DNA from: Bacteroides oleiciplenus YIT 12058
GTDB taxonomy: Bacteria; Bacteroidota; Bacteroidia; Bacteroidales; Bacteroidaceae
Length of the DNA: 64,000 nt
Direction: 5' to 3'
NCBI RefSeq assembly: GCF_000315485.1
Contig: NZ_JH992941.1
Coordinates: forward strand, 1,116,001-1,180,000
In this document: one piece after another, positions 17,946 through 27,689 of the stretch
Position numbering within the stretch: position 1 is the stretch's first letter
Layout: each line of letters opens with the position of its first letter
Position numbers and translations under genes: made by a program
Notes under the pieces: generated by a model
Seen by the model: only the letters and a program-made list of their open reading frames with translations
Databases searched by the model: none
Told to the model about the DNA's origin: nothing

Positions 17946-19838
17946 ATGAATTTACTAAGAAAAACATGGATGATGCTGGTTGCCGTTATGATTAGCTCGT
18001 GTCATACGGAAACACTTGACATTGTTTCTCCTGACGGAGACCTGAAGGTCACAATGGAACCCGCCGAAGAAAATGCTTATGGTGAAGCTGCCTTTTCAGT
18101 GGACTATAAGGGAGGGCGTATTCTTTCTCAATCACAATTAGGGTTGGAAACCGATACACAGAAGTTGGTAGGAAACCTGAAATTGAAATCCGTTTCCGCA
18201 GTGAAGCGTGTGACCGATGACTACAACATGATAACAGGAAAACGGAGCCATTGTGTGAATGAAGCTTCCGAGCGAATCTATTCCTTTGAAAACGAAGTGG
18301 GACAGACATTGGAAGTTACATTCAGAGTCTATAATGACGGCTTGGCTTTTAAATACGGAATAAATGCCGTTGTCGATGAAGAAAACATCATCCGTGAGCA
18401 TACCACATATACCGTTCCGAAAGGTGCCAGAAGATGGATGCAGCAGTACGACCCGGGCTACGAAAAGTTCTTTCCCCTATCGACAGATGGAAAACTCACC
18501 AATCGTCCGGAGGTTGATCTATGGGGATATCCCGCACTTGTAGAACCGCAGGATTCAGTGTTTGTGTTGATAACAGAAGCAAATATCAGGCGCGGGCATT
18601 GCGGCTCTCTTTTGTATAATGGGGGGCAGCGCGATAGCTATCAGGTGCGCTTGGCCGATAAACAGTCGGTTGGCGATGGCCTGTGGGAATCTCCCTGGCG
18701 GCTGCTTATTATAGGAGACTTGTCCGATGTGGTGGAGTCCACATTGGTGACCGATGTCTCCGACCCTTCCAAAGTGGAGGATACGGAATGGATAAACCCC
18801 GGCATGGTGTCGTGGATATACTGGGCGCACAATCACGGTTCCAAGGATTATCAGATAGTGAAAGAATACATCGACTTGGCCACCCGCATGAAGTGGCCCT
18901 ATGACCTGATTGACTGGGAATGGGATGAAATGGGCAATGGAGGCAATCTTCAGGATGCCGTGAAGTATGCTCTGGAACAGGGTATTAAACCGTTGCTATG
19001 GTATAATTCGAGTACAAGCTGGCTTGGTCCCGGCCCTTTATATCGGCTGAATAAGAAAGAAGACCGGGAGAAGGAATATAAATGGCTGAGTGACATGGGA
19101 GTTGCCGGTATCAAAGTAGACTTCTTCACGGGCGATAGTGTTGCCACCATGAACTATTATATGGATTTGCTGGAGGATGCGGTGAAGTACAAGCTGATGC
19201 TTAACTTCCATGGTGCCACCATCCCTCGCGGCTGGCAACGCACATATCCCCACCTGATGTCGGTGGAGGGAGTGTATGGTGCCGAGTGGTATAACAATAA
19301 TTCGATACTGACCAACCGGGCGGCCGAACATAATGCCACGTTGCCTTTCACAAGAAACGTTGTAGGGCCGATGGACTATACTCCGGGAACTTTTTCCGAT
19401 TCACAGCATCCGCATATCACATCGCACGGGCATGAACTTGCACTGCCCGTGATTTTCGAATCGGCTTTGCAGCACATGCCCGACAGGCCTTCGGTTTATG
19501 ATAACTTGCCGGAAGCAGTAAAACATCTTCTGTCTGAATTACCCACTGCCTGGGATGATACGAAACTTTTGGCCGGTTATCCCGGAGTAGAAGTTGTCAT
19601 GGCACGGCGTAAAGGTGATGTATGGTATATTGCGGGCATCAATGGCACCAATGAGCCGAGGACGCTCCGTGCACCTCTGGCGGCTATTTCAGTAAGTGGC
19701 AAACAAATGTCTTTGTTTAAAGATGGCACCGATGACAGAAGCTTTGCTATTGAAGAAAACATTCCCTTGTCGGACGAAGAAACCGGCTTAGAGATAAAGT
19801 GTTTACCACGCGGTGGTTTTGTAGCTGTAATAAGATGA
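17946..19838 (+). CDS. GH97 glycosidase, retaining type (probable alpha-galactosidase), lipoprotein
   Basis: A 630-residue lipoprotein (lipobox ISSC) with the three-part GH97 plan: an N-terminal beta-sandwich (about 25-290), a TIM barrel (about 290-540) and a C-terminal sandwich. The barrel contains GIKVDFF with Asp near residue 392, which is the nucleophile in retaining GH97 alpha-galactosidases; SusB-type inverting alpha-glucosidases lack it. Glu in MSVEGVYGAEW is the likely acid/base. It starts the operon behind its own tandem operator, and its stop overlaps the next start (ATGA). Galactosidase specificity is inferred from the retaining signature. Confidence 0.9.
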   Translation: MNLLRKTWMMLVAVMISSCHTETLDIVSPDGDLKVTMEPAEENAYGEAAFSVDYKGGRILSQSQLGLETDTQKLVGNLKLKSVSAVKRVTDDYNMITGKRSHCVNEASERIYSFENEVGQTLEVTFRVYNDGLAFKYGINAVVDEENIIREHTTYTVPKGARRWMQQYDPGYEKFFPLSTDGKLTNRPEVDLWGYPALVEPQDSVFVLITEANIRRGHCGSLLYNGGQRDSYQVRLADKQSVGDGLWESPWRLLIIGDLSDVVESTLVTDVSDPSKVEDTEWINPGMVSWIYWAHNHGSKDYQIVKEYIDLATRMKWPYDLIDWEWDEMGNGGNLQDAVKYALEQGIKPLLWYNSSTSWLGPGPLYRLNKKEDREKEYKWLSDMGVAGIKVDFFTGDSVATMNYYMDLLEDAVKYKLMLNFHGATIPRGWQRTYPHLMSVEGVYGAEWYNNNSILTNRAAEHNATLPFTRNVVGPMDYTPGTFSDSQHPHITSHGHELALPVIFESALQHMPDRPSVYDNLPEAVKHLLSELPTAWDDTKLLAGYPGVEVVMARRKGDVWYIAGINGTNEPRTLRAPLAAISVSGKQMSLFKDGTDDRSFAIEENIPLSDEETGLEIKCLPRGGFVAVIR

Positions 19839-20056
19839 TGAAAACAAAATATTTGAGGCTTTTGCCTGTGATATGTCTTGCGTTTCAGGTACACGCTCAG
19901 CAATTACCCGAACGTGATTATCTGAATGTGAATATCGATTTGAATATCCATGGTGTGGGAGGGGTTGACTCTTGGGGTGCAAGAATGTTGGATGAATATA
20001 CGATTGATGGCAATCAGGTCTATTATTACGGCTATGTAATGGAGTATTCCGATTGA
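19835..20056 (+). pseudogene. Remnant of a secreted GH2 beta-galactosidase
   Basis: A 73-codon frame that overlaps the GH97 stop by 4 bp (ATGA). A complete signal peptide (ends near VHAQ) runs directly into NVNIDLNIHGVGGVDSWGAR, typical of the extreme C-terminus of LacZ-like GH2 beta-galactosidases, followed by a short tail. The catalytic domain is gone, so a large in-frame deletion seems to have joined the two ends. The frame and the translational coupling remain intact. The product could be a small secreted peptide but not an active GH2. Confidence 0.65.
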
Positions 20057-20068
20057 TAGTCGTTTATT

Positions 20069-20133
20069 TATCTAAAGTTGATACTCAAATATCTAAAATT
20101 AAAAAGGATACAAGTGGCATACAGCTATTTTTG
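20069..20133 (+). promoter_or_regulatory. Tandem operator and promoter of the eight-gene GH operon
   Basis: TATCTAAAGTTGATA at 20069 and TATCTAAAATTAAAA at 20090 are 21 bp apart. The -7 box TATTTTTG is at 20126-20133, 36 bp from the proximal unit. It starts 13 bp after the GH2 remnant and serves the genes from 20184 to 34862. Confidence 0.75.
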
Positions 20134-20183
20134 TATCACATAAAGTTATGGAATATTTTAATCACTAAATATAATAAGTAACC

Positions 20184-22628
20184 ATGAAATCAATTAAAAG
20201 TGTATTGATATTAATGGCGCTGTGTTGTTGTACTTCTCTTATAGGGCAAGATTATCAGCAGACTCCCGAGGGACTTAAGGCGACCGTTAATTCTGTAGAT
20301 GTGGAGTTACAATTCTACACTCCGTCAATTGTAAGAATTCTGAAATCTCCTGATGGCTGGAAGTATGTGAAAGAGAGCCTCTCGGTAATAGAGGCTCCTC
20401 AGAAAGTGAAACCTGCCATTACCAAGGAAGGTAATACTGTTAGACTGAAAAGTAGTGAAATGGAGGTTACTCTTAATTTGGAGTCAGGCATTGTGGCTTT
20501 CTTCAATACTAAAGGAGAGCCTTTGCTTTGTGAAAAAGGAAAGCCGGAGTTTACTGATTTCAATGATGCAGGCACGAAAACATTCGCTGTTAAACAGACA
20601 TTCCTTTTAGATAAGGATGAGCCTCTTTATGGATTAGGTATTCTTCAGAATGGGAAAATGTCACAACGTAACCAAACTAAGCATCTTGTGCAGGGCAATG
20701 TGGAAGACGTAGTCCCATTCGTGCAGTCGGTGAAGGGATACGGTCTTTTCTGGGATAACTATTCACCAACCAATTTTGCTGATAAACCGGAAGGAACCTC
20801 TTTCCAGTCCGAAGTGGGAGATTGCATCGACTATTACTTCATGTATGGCGGAAATGCCGACGGCGTAGTTGCACAGATGCGTGCGCTGACCGGACAGGTT
20901 CCCATGTTCCCCCTCTGGACCTACGGTTATTTCCAAAGCAAAGAACGCTACAAGAGCCAGGAAGAAACGGTGGGTGTGGTACGGAAATACCGCGAACTGG
21001 GTGTTCCTCTCGACGGAATCATTCAGGATTGGCAATACTGGGGACACAACTATTTGTGGAATGCCATGGACTTCAAGAATCCATTGTTCAGCGAGCCGCA
21101 AAAGATGATTAATGATGTACACGGAATGAATGCGCACATGTTGATTTCTATCTGGTCTTCGTTTGGACCGATGACCAAACCTTACAGAGAACTGGATAAG
21201 AAAGGTATGCTGTTTAATTTCTCTACATGGCCCCAGTCGGGACTCGAAACGTGGCCGCCCGACATGGAATATCCTTCCGGAGTACGCGTATACGATGCCT
21301 ATAATCCGAAAGCTCGTGATATTTATTGGAAATACCTGAATGAAGGCATCTTCAAATTGGGCATGGATGGCTGGTGGATGGATTCTACGGAGCCCGACCA
21401 TTTGGACTGGAAGCCGGAAGACTTTAATACGAAGACTTATCTGGGTTCGTTCCGCAAAGTGCGCAATGCTTATCCGTTGTTGGCGGTGGGTGGAGTCTAT
21501 GATAACCAGCGTGCCGTAACTTCCGATAAACGCGTCTTTATTCTCACACGTTCCGTCTTTGCCGGACAGCAGCGCTACGGAGCCAATGTATGGTCGGGGG
21601 ATATCGGTTCTTCCTGGGAGTCACTGCGTAATCAGATTCCGGCGGGTTTGAACTTTACTCTTACCGGAAATCCTAATTTCAACACTGATATAGGTGGTTT
21701 CTTTGCCGGACATTATAACAAGAGTTGGAATGACGGAAGCGCAACCAAGAATCCGATGTTCCAGGAATTATATGTACGTTGGTTGCAATTCGGGACGTTT
21801 ACTCCGATGATGCGTTCTCATGGAGCTGATACGCCGAGAGAAATTTATCAATTCGGGAAAAAAGGCGAACCAGTATATGATGCTATTGAGAAGATGATTA
21901 GCCTGCGTTATTCGTTGCTGCCTTATATATATTCCACTTCGTGGGAAGTGACCGAACGCCAATCGAGCTTTATGCGTGCTTTGGTGATGGATTTCGCTGA
22001 CGACAAGAGTGTATGGGATATAAAAGACCAGTATATGTTTGGCAAATCCTTCCTTGTAGCGCCGGTGGTCAGTGCGCAGTATACTCCGGAAAAGGTAGTA
22101 AAGGTAAATGAGAATGATGGCTGGAACAGAAATAATGCTCAGAAATTTGAGGATAAAGCCCCGGTAGATTTTATGCAAGCTAAGTCCGCAGAGGTATATT
22201 TGCCGGCAGGTGCTACCTGGTATGACTTCTGGACGAATGAAAAGTATGACGGTGGACAGAAAGTAAAAAAGGAAACGACTATTGACGTCATTCCGTTGTA
22301 CGTCAAGGCAGGCAGCATCATTCCAATGGGGCCTAAAGTGCAGTATGCAACGGAGAAACCGTGGGATAATCTTGAATTGAGAGTATATGTCGGTGCCGAT
22401 GGTTCCTTTGTTCTGTATGAAGATGAGTTCGATAATTATAACTATGAACTGGGGGCATATACAGAAATTCCCATCGCATGGAACAACGCTTCCCGCCAGT
22501 TGACGATAGGAGCGCGGAAGGGTGCATACAAAGGAATGTTGAATAATAGAAAGTTCACAGTCGTACTTCAGGATGGAACCCGGAAGGTCGTTGATTACAA
22601 CGGGAAAAGAGTGAGTGTGAAATTTTAA
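20184..22628 (+). CDS. GH31 alpha-glycosidase (alpha-xylosidase or alpha-glucosidase)
   Basis: An 814-residue secreted enzyme with a signal peptide ending near LIGQ. In order it has an N-terminal GH31 beta-sandwich, a TIM barrel from about 230 to 580, and a C-terminal DUF5110-like sandwich. The nucleophile is Asp400 in WWMDSTEPD and the acid/base is about Asp473 in VWSGDIGSSW. GH31 enzymes cleave terminal alpha-linked xylose, glucose or galactose with retention. In a PUL rich in GH43 and GH51, alpha-xylosidase is a reasonable guess. It is the first gene of an operon whose gaps are 13-53 bp. Confidence 0.92.
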   Translation: MKSIKSVLILMALCCCTSLIGQDYQQTPEGLKATVNSVDVELQFYTPSIVRILKSPDGWKYVKESLSVIEAPQKVKPAITKEGNTVRLKSSEMEVTLNLESGIVAFFNTKGEPLLCEKGKPEFTDFNDAGTKTFAVKQTFLLDKDEPLYGLGILQNGKMSQRNQTKHLVQGNVEDVVPFVQSVKGYGLFWDNYSPTNFADKPEGTSFQSEVGDCIDYYFMYGGNADGVVAQMRALTGQVPMFPLWTYGYFQSKERYKSQEETVGVVRKYRELGVPLDGIIQDWQYWGHNYLWNAMDFKNPLFSEPQKMINDVHGMNAHMLISIWSSFGPMTKPYRELDKKGMLFNFSTWPQSGLETWPPDMEYPSGVRVYDAYNPKARDIYWKYLNEGIFKLGMDGWWMDSTEPDHLDWKPEDFNTKTYLGSFRKVRNAYPLLAVGGVYDNQRAVTSDKRVFILTRSVFAGQQRYGANVWSGDIGSSWESLRNQIPAGLNFTLTGNPNFNTDIGGFFAGHYNKSWNDGSATKNPMFQELYVRWLQFGTFTPMMRSHGADTPREIYQFGKKGEPVYDAIEKMISLRYSLLPYIYSTSWEVTERQSSFMRALVMDFADDKSVWDIKDQYMFGKSFLVAPVVSAQYTPEKVVKVNENDGWNRNNAQKFEDKAPVDFMQAKSAEVYLPAGATWYDFWTNEKYDGGQKVKKETTIDVIPLYVKAGSIIPMGPKVQYATEKPWDNLELRVYVGADGSFVLYEDEFDNYNYELGAYTEIPIAWNNASRQLTIGARKGAYKGMLNNRKFTVVLQDGTRKVVDYNGKRVSVKF

Positions 22629-22652
22629 TGTTGACTTTAAATATCAGTAACA

Positions 22653-24038
22653 ATGAAGAAACTTATTTTACCCGGATTGACGGCAGCTATACTGTTTATG
22701 GCTTCTCCTCAGGAGCACCTGAATGCCCAGACTCCGATTATACAGACCAAATTCACTGCCGACCCTGCGCCAATGGTGCACAAGGGTACAGTATACCTTT
22801 ATACTACCCATGACGAAGATTATGCTCCTGAAGGAATGGCAGGCTTCCGCATGAAAGAATGGTTGTTGTATACCAGCACCGACATGGTGAACTGGACGGA
22901 TCATGGGACCATAGCCAATTTATATAACTTTAAATGGGCTGACCCTGCCGTATCAGGTTGGGGAGGATTTGAGAATGGTGCCTGGGCGCCTCAGTGCATC
23001 GAGCGTAATGGAAAGTTCTATTTGTATTGCCCCGTACAGGGGCGAGGAATCGGTGTGCTGGTTGCAGATAACCCCTTTGGCCCTTTTACCGATCCTCTCG
23101 GAAAACCTTTGATTGGTGCCGAGTATGACAGTATTGACCCGAGTGTATTGATAGACGATGATGGACAGGCGTATTTATATTGGGGAAATCCTAATCTCTG
23201 GTATGTGAAACTGAATGAAGATATGATATCCTGTGCGGGAGAAATTACGAAGGATAAATTAATCCGGAAGGTAGAAAATCAGAAGGACCCTTATCATTTT
23301 CAGGAGGGTCCTTGGGCATACAAGAAGAATGGACACTATTATATGGCTTATGCAAGTACATGCTGTCCGGAAGGTATCGGTTATGCAATGGGCCCCGGAC
23401 CGGTAGGCCCTTGGGAATTTAAGGGTTATATAATGAAGCCTAATGGGAAGTCCTCCGGAAACCATCCGGGCATCATTGATTATAAAGGTAAATCTTATGT
23501 GTTCGGGTTTAACTACCGTTTGAACTTCATGATAACCGACAAGCATCATGAACGCCGTTCTATATGTGTGGCCGAGTTGGAGTATAATCCCGATGGCACA
23601 ATCAAGGAACTGCCCTGGTGGGATGACGGTGTCGGGGTTGAACCTGTCGGTACATTGAATCCATACAAGCGGACTGAGGCGGAAACAATGGCCTGGAGTC
23701 AGGGACTTAAGACCGCCAAGGACGATGAAAGCGGGATGTATGTTACTTCCATTCATAACAGGGATTTCCTTCAAGTGAAAGCGGTTGACTTCGGCAAAGG
23801 GGCAAAGACATTTGAAGTCCGTGCGGCTACGATAACCAAAGGAAAGATTGAAATCCGCTTGGATGACCTTGACGGTACATTGCTGGGGGTATGCGATATC
23901 AGCAATACCGGTGGCTGGAATACGTGGAAAACCTTTGTTACTGATGTGGAAAAGGTGGGTGGAGTTCACGATCTGTACCTTGTATTTAGAGGAGGAGACG
24001 GAGAGATGTTCAACATAGACTATTGGAGATTCAAGTAG
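22653..24038 (+). CDS. GH43 glycosidase with C-terminal CBM6
   Basis: A 461-residue secreted protein with a signal peptide ending near LNAQ. The GH43 propeller spans about 28-325 with base Asp in FTADPAPM, the second Asp in SIDPSV and the acid Glu in QEGPWAYK. A CBM6 beta-sandwich follows (about 330-460), with KIEIRLDDLDG and the closing NIDYWRFK. Likely an exo-acting alpha-L-arabinofuranosidase or beta-xylosidase. It is a clear paralogue of the GH43-CBM6 at 27690 and less closely of that at 41777. Confidence 0.93.
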   Translation: MKKLILPGLTAAILFMASPQEHLNAQTPIIQTKFTADPAPMVHKGTVYLYTTHDEDYAPEGMAGFRMKEWLLYTSTDMVNWTDHGTIANLYNFKWADPAVSGWGGFENGAWAPQCIERNGKFYLYCPVQGRGIGVLVADNPFGPFTDPLGKPLIGAEYDSIDPSVLIDDDGQAYLYWGNPNLWYVKLNEDMISCAGEITKDKLIRKVENQKDPYHFQEGPWAYKKNGHYYMAYASTCCPEGIGYAMGPGPVGPWEFKGYIMKPNGKSSGNHPGIIDYKGKSYVFGFNYRLNFMITDKHHERRSICVAELEYNPDGTIKELPWWDDGVGVEPVGTLNPYKRTEAETMAWSQGLKTAKDDESGMYVTSIHNRDFLQVKAVDFGKGAKTFEVRAATITKGKIEIRLDDLDGTLLGVCDISNTGGWNTWKTFVTDVEKVGGVHDLYLVFRGGDGEMFNIDYWRFK

Positions 24039-24091
24039 ATGGCTGGGAAACTACGTTAGAAATAAATCGTAAATAAATATATATCTATATC

Positions 24092-25717
24092 ATGAAAAAG
24101 ATGATGTTGGCATGGCTGACTGTTGCTTCATTACTGATGGGGTGTTCCGGTTCGGAAATGTCGGTGAAGGGAACGTTTCGTAATCCGGTGGTTTATGCCG
24201 ATATACCGGACATATCCATTACACGTGCGGGAGAATATTACTACATGATAAGTACCACTATGCACTTGATGCCCGGCGGGCCTGTTATGAGATCAAAAGA
24301 TCTGGTGAATTGGGAAACAGTGAGCTATGTCTTCGATAAACTGACTGATAACTCAAAGTATGATTTGATTGGTGGGACTGTTTATGGACGTGGACAATGG
24401 GCGTCGTCCATACGCTATCATAATGGGAAGTTTTATGTATTGTTCTCACCAAACGATGTACCTTACCGGTCGTATATATTCACGGCGGACGATCCCGCCG
24501 GAAAGTGGGAACTATTATCGAGAACACAGCATTTCCATGATGCCTCTTTGTTTTTTGATGATGACGGACGGGTATATGTATTCTATGGAACCGGTGACTT
24601 GAAGGAGTTAAAGGGTGACTTATCGGATGTGAAACCCGATGGAGTCAGTATGAAGATATTCGAGCGGGATGCTGATGAACAGGGGCTATTGGAAGGAAGC
24701 CAGGTTGTGAAGCATAACGGGAAGTATTACTTGTTGATGATCTCCATGGACTGGAGCATCCCCGGCCGGGTGCGTAGGGAAGTATGTTACCGTGCGGACA
24801 AGATTACAGGACCTTATGAGAAAAAGGTTATCCTGGAACATGATTTTGACGGTTACGGAGGAGTAGGCCAAGGCTGTATTATTGACTCGGAAAAAGGAGA
24901 CTGGTATGGGGTTATTTTTCAGGACCGCGGAGGAATAGGCCGGGTGCCTACTCTGATGCCCTGCCGTTGGGTGGACGGATGGCCGATGCTTGGAGATGAA
25001 AACGGTCATGTACCCTTGACGATGGAGAAAGAAATATATCCGGCTGAAAATATGAAAGGAATACTTGGAAGTGATGACTTCAACACCGAGAAACTTTCAC
25101 TCTACTGGCAATGGAATCATAATCCGGTAGATGATAAATGGTCTTTGACAGAGCGTCCGGGTTATCTGCGATTAAAGACCAGCCGGGTGGTTGATAATCT
25201 GTATTTAGCTCCGAATACGATTACGCAACGTATGGAAGGCCCGAAATGCAGCGCTACCATTTCACTCGATGTTTCTCATATGATGGATGGGGATGTAGCC
25301 GGATTCAGTGCATTCAACGGACATTCCGGGCTTTTGTCAGTGGTGAAGGAAGGTGATGCAAAGCGCTTGGTTATGTCTACCAATGTTGTCAATTTTGATA
25401 ATACTCCCAATAAAGCAGTGGCCAGTGTGGATATAGAAGAAAAAGAACAGGTAGATTTTAATCAGGATGTCATTTATCTGCGTATAGAAGGTGATTTCAC
25501 TCCGAAACGCGATATTGCTACTTTCTATTACAGTTTGGATAATAAGGAATGGAAAAAGATAGGAACGGATTTCAAAATGCGTTTCGATTATATGAAGCTC
25601 TTCATGGGCAGTAAATTTGCTATCTTCAACTATGCAACGAAATCGTTGGGAGGTTACGTAGACGTTGATTACTTTGACTATGAGAGAGCTAATGATAGAG
25701 TAACTATTAATAAATAA
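24092..25717 (+). CDS. GH43 glycosidase, beta-xylosidase type, lipoprotein
   Basis: A 541-residue lipoprotein (lipobox LMGC). The N-terminal GH43 propeller (about 28-310) includes YADIPDISITRAGEYYYM with the base Asp, FHDASLFFDDDGRVYVF with the second Asp, and LLEGSQVV with the acid Glu. The C-terminal ~200 residues form a concanavalin-like sandwich typical of beta-xylosidase-type GH43 proteins (SLTERPGYLRLK). It is a paralogue of the gene at 43283, which also follows a GH43-CBM6 gene, so the pair occurs twice in the locus. Confidence 0.92.
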   Translation: MKKMMLAWLTVASLLMGCSGSEMSVKGTFRNPVVYADIPDISITRAGEYYYMISTTMHLMPGGPVMRSKDLVNWETVSYVFDKLTDNSKYDLIGGTVYGRGQWASSIRYHNGKFYVLFSPNDVPYRSYIFTADDPAGKWELLSRTQHFHDASLFFDDDGRVYVFYGTGDLKELKGDLSDVKPDGVSMKIFERDADEQGLLEGSQVVKHNGKYYLLMISMDWSIPGRVRREVCYRADKITGPYEKKVILEHDFDGYGGVGQGCIIDSEKGDWYGVIFQDRGGIGRVPTLMPCRWVDGWPMLGDENGHVPLTMEKEIYPAENMKGILGSDDFNTEKLSLYWQWNHNPVDDKWSLTERPGYLRLKTSRVVDNLYLAPNTITQRMEGPKCSATISLDVSHMMDGDVAGFSAFNGHSGLLSVVKEGDAKRLVMSTNVVNFDNTPNKAVASVDIEEKEQVDFNQDVIYLRIEGDFTPKRDIATFYYSLDNKEWKKIGTDFKMRFDYMKLFMGSKFAIFNYATKSLGGYVDVDYFDYERANDRVTINK

Positions 25718-25730
25718 TATCTGGATATTC

Positions 25731-27671
25731 ATGAAACACTTTTTAGTTATAGCAGCACTATTGATTTGCAGTGCAATAAAAGCAGAAGAGAAACAAATTA
25801 CAAGCCCGGATGGGAAAATATTGGTAACCATCTCTGATAAGAATGGGCAACCTACTTATAGCATCAGCTATAATGGCACTCCTTTTATCAATTCTTCTCC
25901 TTTAGGACTTGTTACTAATATCGGTGATTTTTCCCGGGAGATGTCTTTGGGGCAGAATGTCCGTTCGAACAGAATTGATGAGAACTATACATTGCCTAAT
26001 ATAAAGCAGAGCAATGTGCACTATGTGGCTACAGAGGCTGTATACCAGTTTAGCCAGCAAGGTAAAGCTATTTATGATGTCATTTTTCGCATAAGTGACC
26101 GGGATGTTGCTTTCAAGTATAAAATGTATTCGCAAAAAGAGACCTTATCCTGCATTGTGAAGGAGGAGGTTACAGGCTTTGTATTACCTGACGGAAGTAC
26201 GACTTTTTTGTGTCCGCAAAGTAAACCTATGGGAGGATTTGCCCGCACCTCACCCAGCTACGAAACACCCTATAAAGCAGATGACCCCATGGGCAAGAAT
26301 GGATGGGGCGAAGGCTATACCTTTCCTTGTCTGTTTCGTAACAGTGACAAAGGATGGATACTTATTTCGGAAACAGGTGTAGATAGCAAATATTGCGGAA
26401 GCCGTTTGCTGGGACATGAAAATGGACTGTATACGATTGGCTTTCCCCAAGAAGGTGAAATGAATGGAAACGGTACAACTGCTCCCGGGCTTGCATTACC
26501 GGGAGAAACGCCTTGGAGGACGATAACTTTAGGTGAAACTTTAGCTCCGATTGTTGAAACAACGGTTTCCTTTGATGTTGTAAAGTCACTATATGCAGCG
26601 TCCGGAAAATATGAATACGGCAGAGGTTCCTGGAGCTGGATTATCGGTATGGATGGAAGTACGAATTATGAAGAGCAATTGCGCTATATTGATTTCTCGG
26701 CGGCAATGGGGTATCAGTCTGTATTGGTAGATGCATTGTGGGATAGGCAAATTGGATATGATAAGATTGAGCAGTTGGCTAAATATGGAGCGCAGAAAGG
26801 GGTAAGCCTCTATCTGTGGTATAACTCTAACGGATACTGGAATGATGCTCCACAATCACCCCGTGGCATTATGGACAATGCGATAGCTCGGCGTAAAGAG
26901 ATGAAATGGATGCAAAGCATTGGAATACGTGGCATAAAGGTTGACTTCTTTGGTGGTGATAAGCAAGTTACCATGCAACTGTATGAAGATATTCTTGCTG
27001 ATGCCAATGAATACGGGTTGCTGGTGATTTTCCACGGATGTACTTTGCCTCGCGGCTGGGAACGTATGTATCCTAACTATGCGTCGAGTGAAGCAGTATT
27101 GGCGAGTGAAAACCTGCATTTCTCCCAGGGAAGCTGTGACAGCGAAGCTTTCAATGCCTGCCTGCATCCGTTTATCCGTAATACGGTGGGTAGCATGGAC
27201 TTTGGGGGTAGTGCACTGAATAAATATTATAACTCGGATAATGCTCCACGAGGCAGTCGGCGTATGACTTCTGACGTGTTTGCTTTGGCTACTGCAGTAT
27301 TGTTTCAAAGTCCGGTGCAACATTTTGCCTTGGCTCCGAATAACCTGACGGATGCTCCGGAATGGGCGATAGGCTTCATGAAAGAAGTTCCTACCACATG
27401 GGATGAAGTACGTTTTATTGATGGCTATCCCGGGAAATACGTAGTTATGGCTCGCAGGCATGGAGATAAATGGTATATTGCAGGGGTTAATGCTCAGAAA
27501 GAAACTGTAAAGCTGAAGATTGCCTTACCGATGTTTATGCCTGGCAATCAGGTACGTGTATTCAGTGATAATGAGGAATTGCAAGGAAATGTAAAACAAG
27601 TAAAGGTAAATAAGAAACAGGAGTTGCAATTGACAATGCCTTGCAATGGTGGAATATTAATTGTAGAATAA
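25731..27671 (+). CDS. GH97 glycosidase, retaining type (second copy)
   Basis: A 646-residue secreted GH97 with a signal peptide ending near IKAE. The barrel contains GIKVDFFGGD with the nucleophile Asp at about residue 405, and the likely acid/base Glu lies in YASSEAVLASENL. Like the first GH97 it has the retaining, alpha-galactosidase-like signature. It differs from the copy at 17946 in its signal type (secreted, not lipid-anchored) and in the sequence around the acid/base, so the two probably have different substrates or locations. Fourth gene... of the operon starting at 20184 counting the GH31 as first; gap to the previous gene is 13 bp. Confidence 0.9.
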   Translation: MKHFLVIAALLICSAIKAEEKQITSPDGKILVTISDKNGQPTYSISYNGTPFINSSPLGLVTNIGDFSREMSLGQNVRSNRIDENYTLPNIKQSNVHYVATEAVYQFSQQGKAIYDVIFRISDRDVAFKYKMYSQKETLSCIVKEEVTGFVLPDGSTTFLCPQSKPMGGFARTSPSYETPYKADDPMGKNGWGEGYTFPCLFRNSDKGWILISETGVDSKYCGSRLLGHENGLYTIGFPQEGEMNGNGTTAPGLALPGETPWRTITLGETLAPIVETTVSFDVVKSLYAASGKYEYGRGSWSWIIGMDGSTNYEEQLRYIDFSAAMGYQSVLVDALWDRQIGYDKIEQLAKYGAQKGVSLYLWYNSNGYWNDAPQSPRGIMDNAIARRKEMKWMQSIGIRGIKVDFFGGDKQVTMQLYEDILADANEYGLLVIFHGCTLPRGWERMYPNYASSEAVLASENLHFSQGSCDSEAFNACLHPFIRNTVGSMDFGGSALNKYYNSDNAPRGSRRMTSDVFALATAVLFQSPVQHFALAPNNLTDAPEWAIGFMKEVPTTWDEVRFIDGYPGKYVVMARRHGDKWYIAGVNAQKETVKLKIALPMFMPGNQVRVFSDNEELQGNVKQVKVNKKQELQLTMPCNGGILIVE

Positions 27672-27689
27672 TCAAACTAAAAAAGCAAT

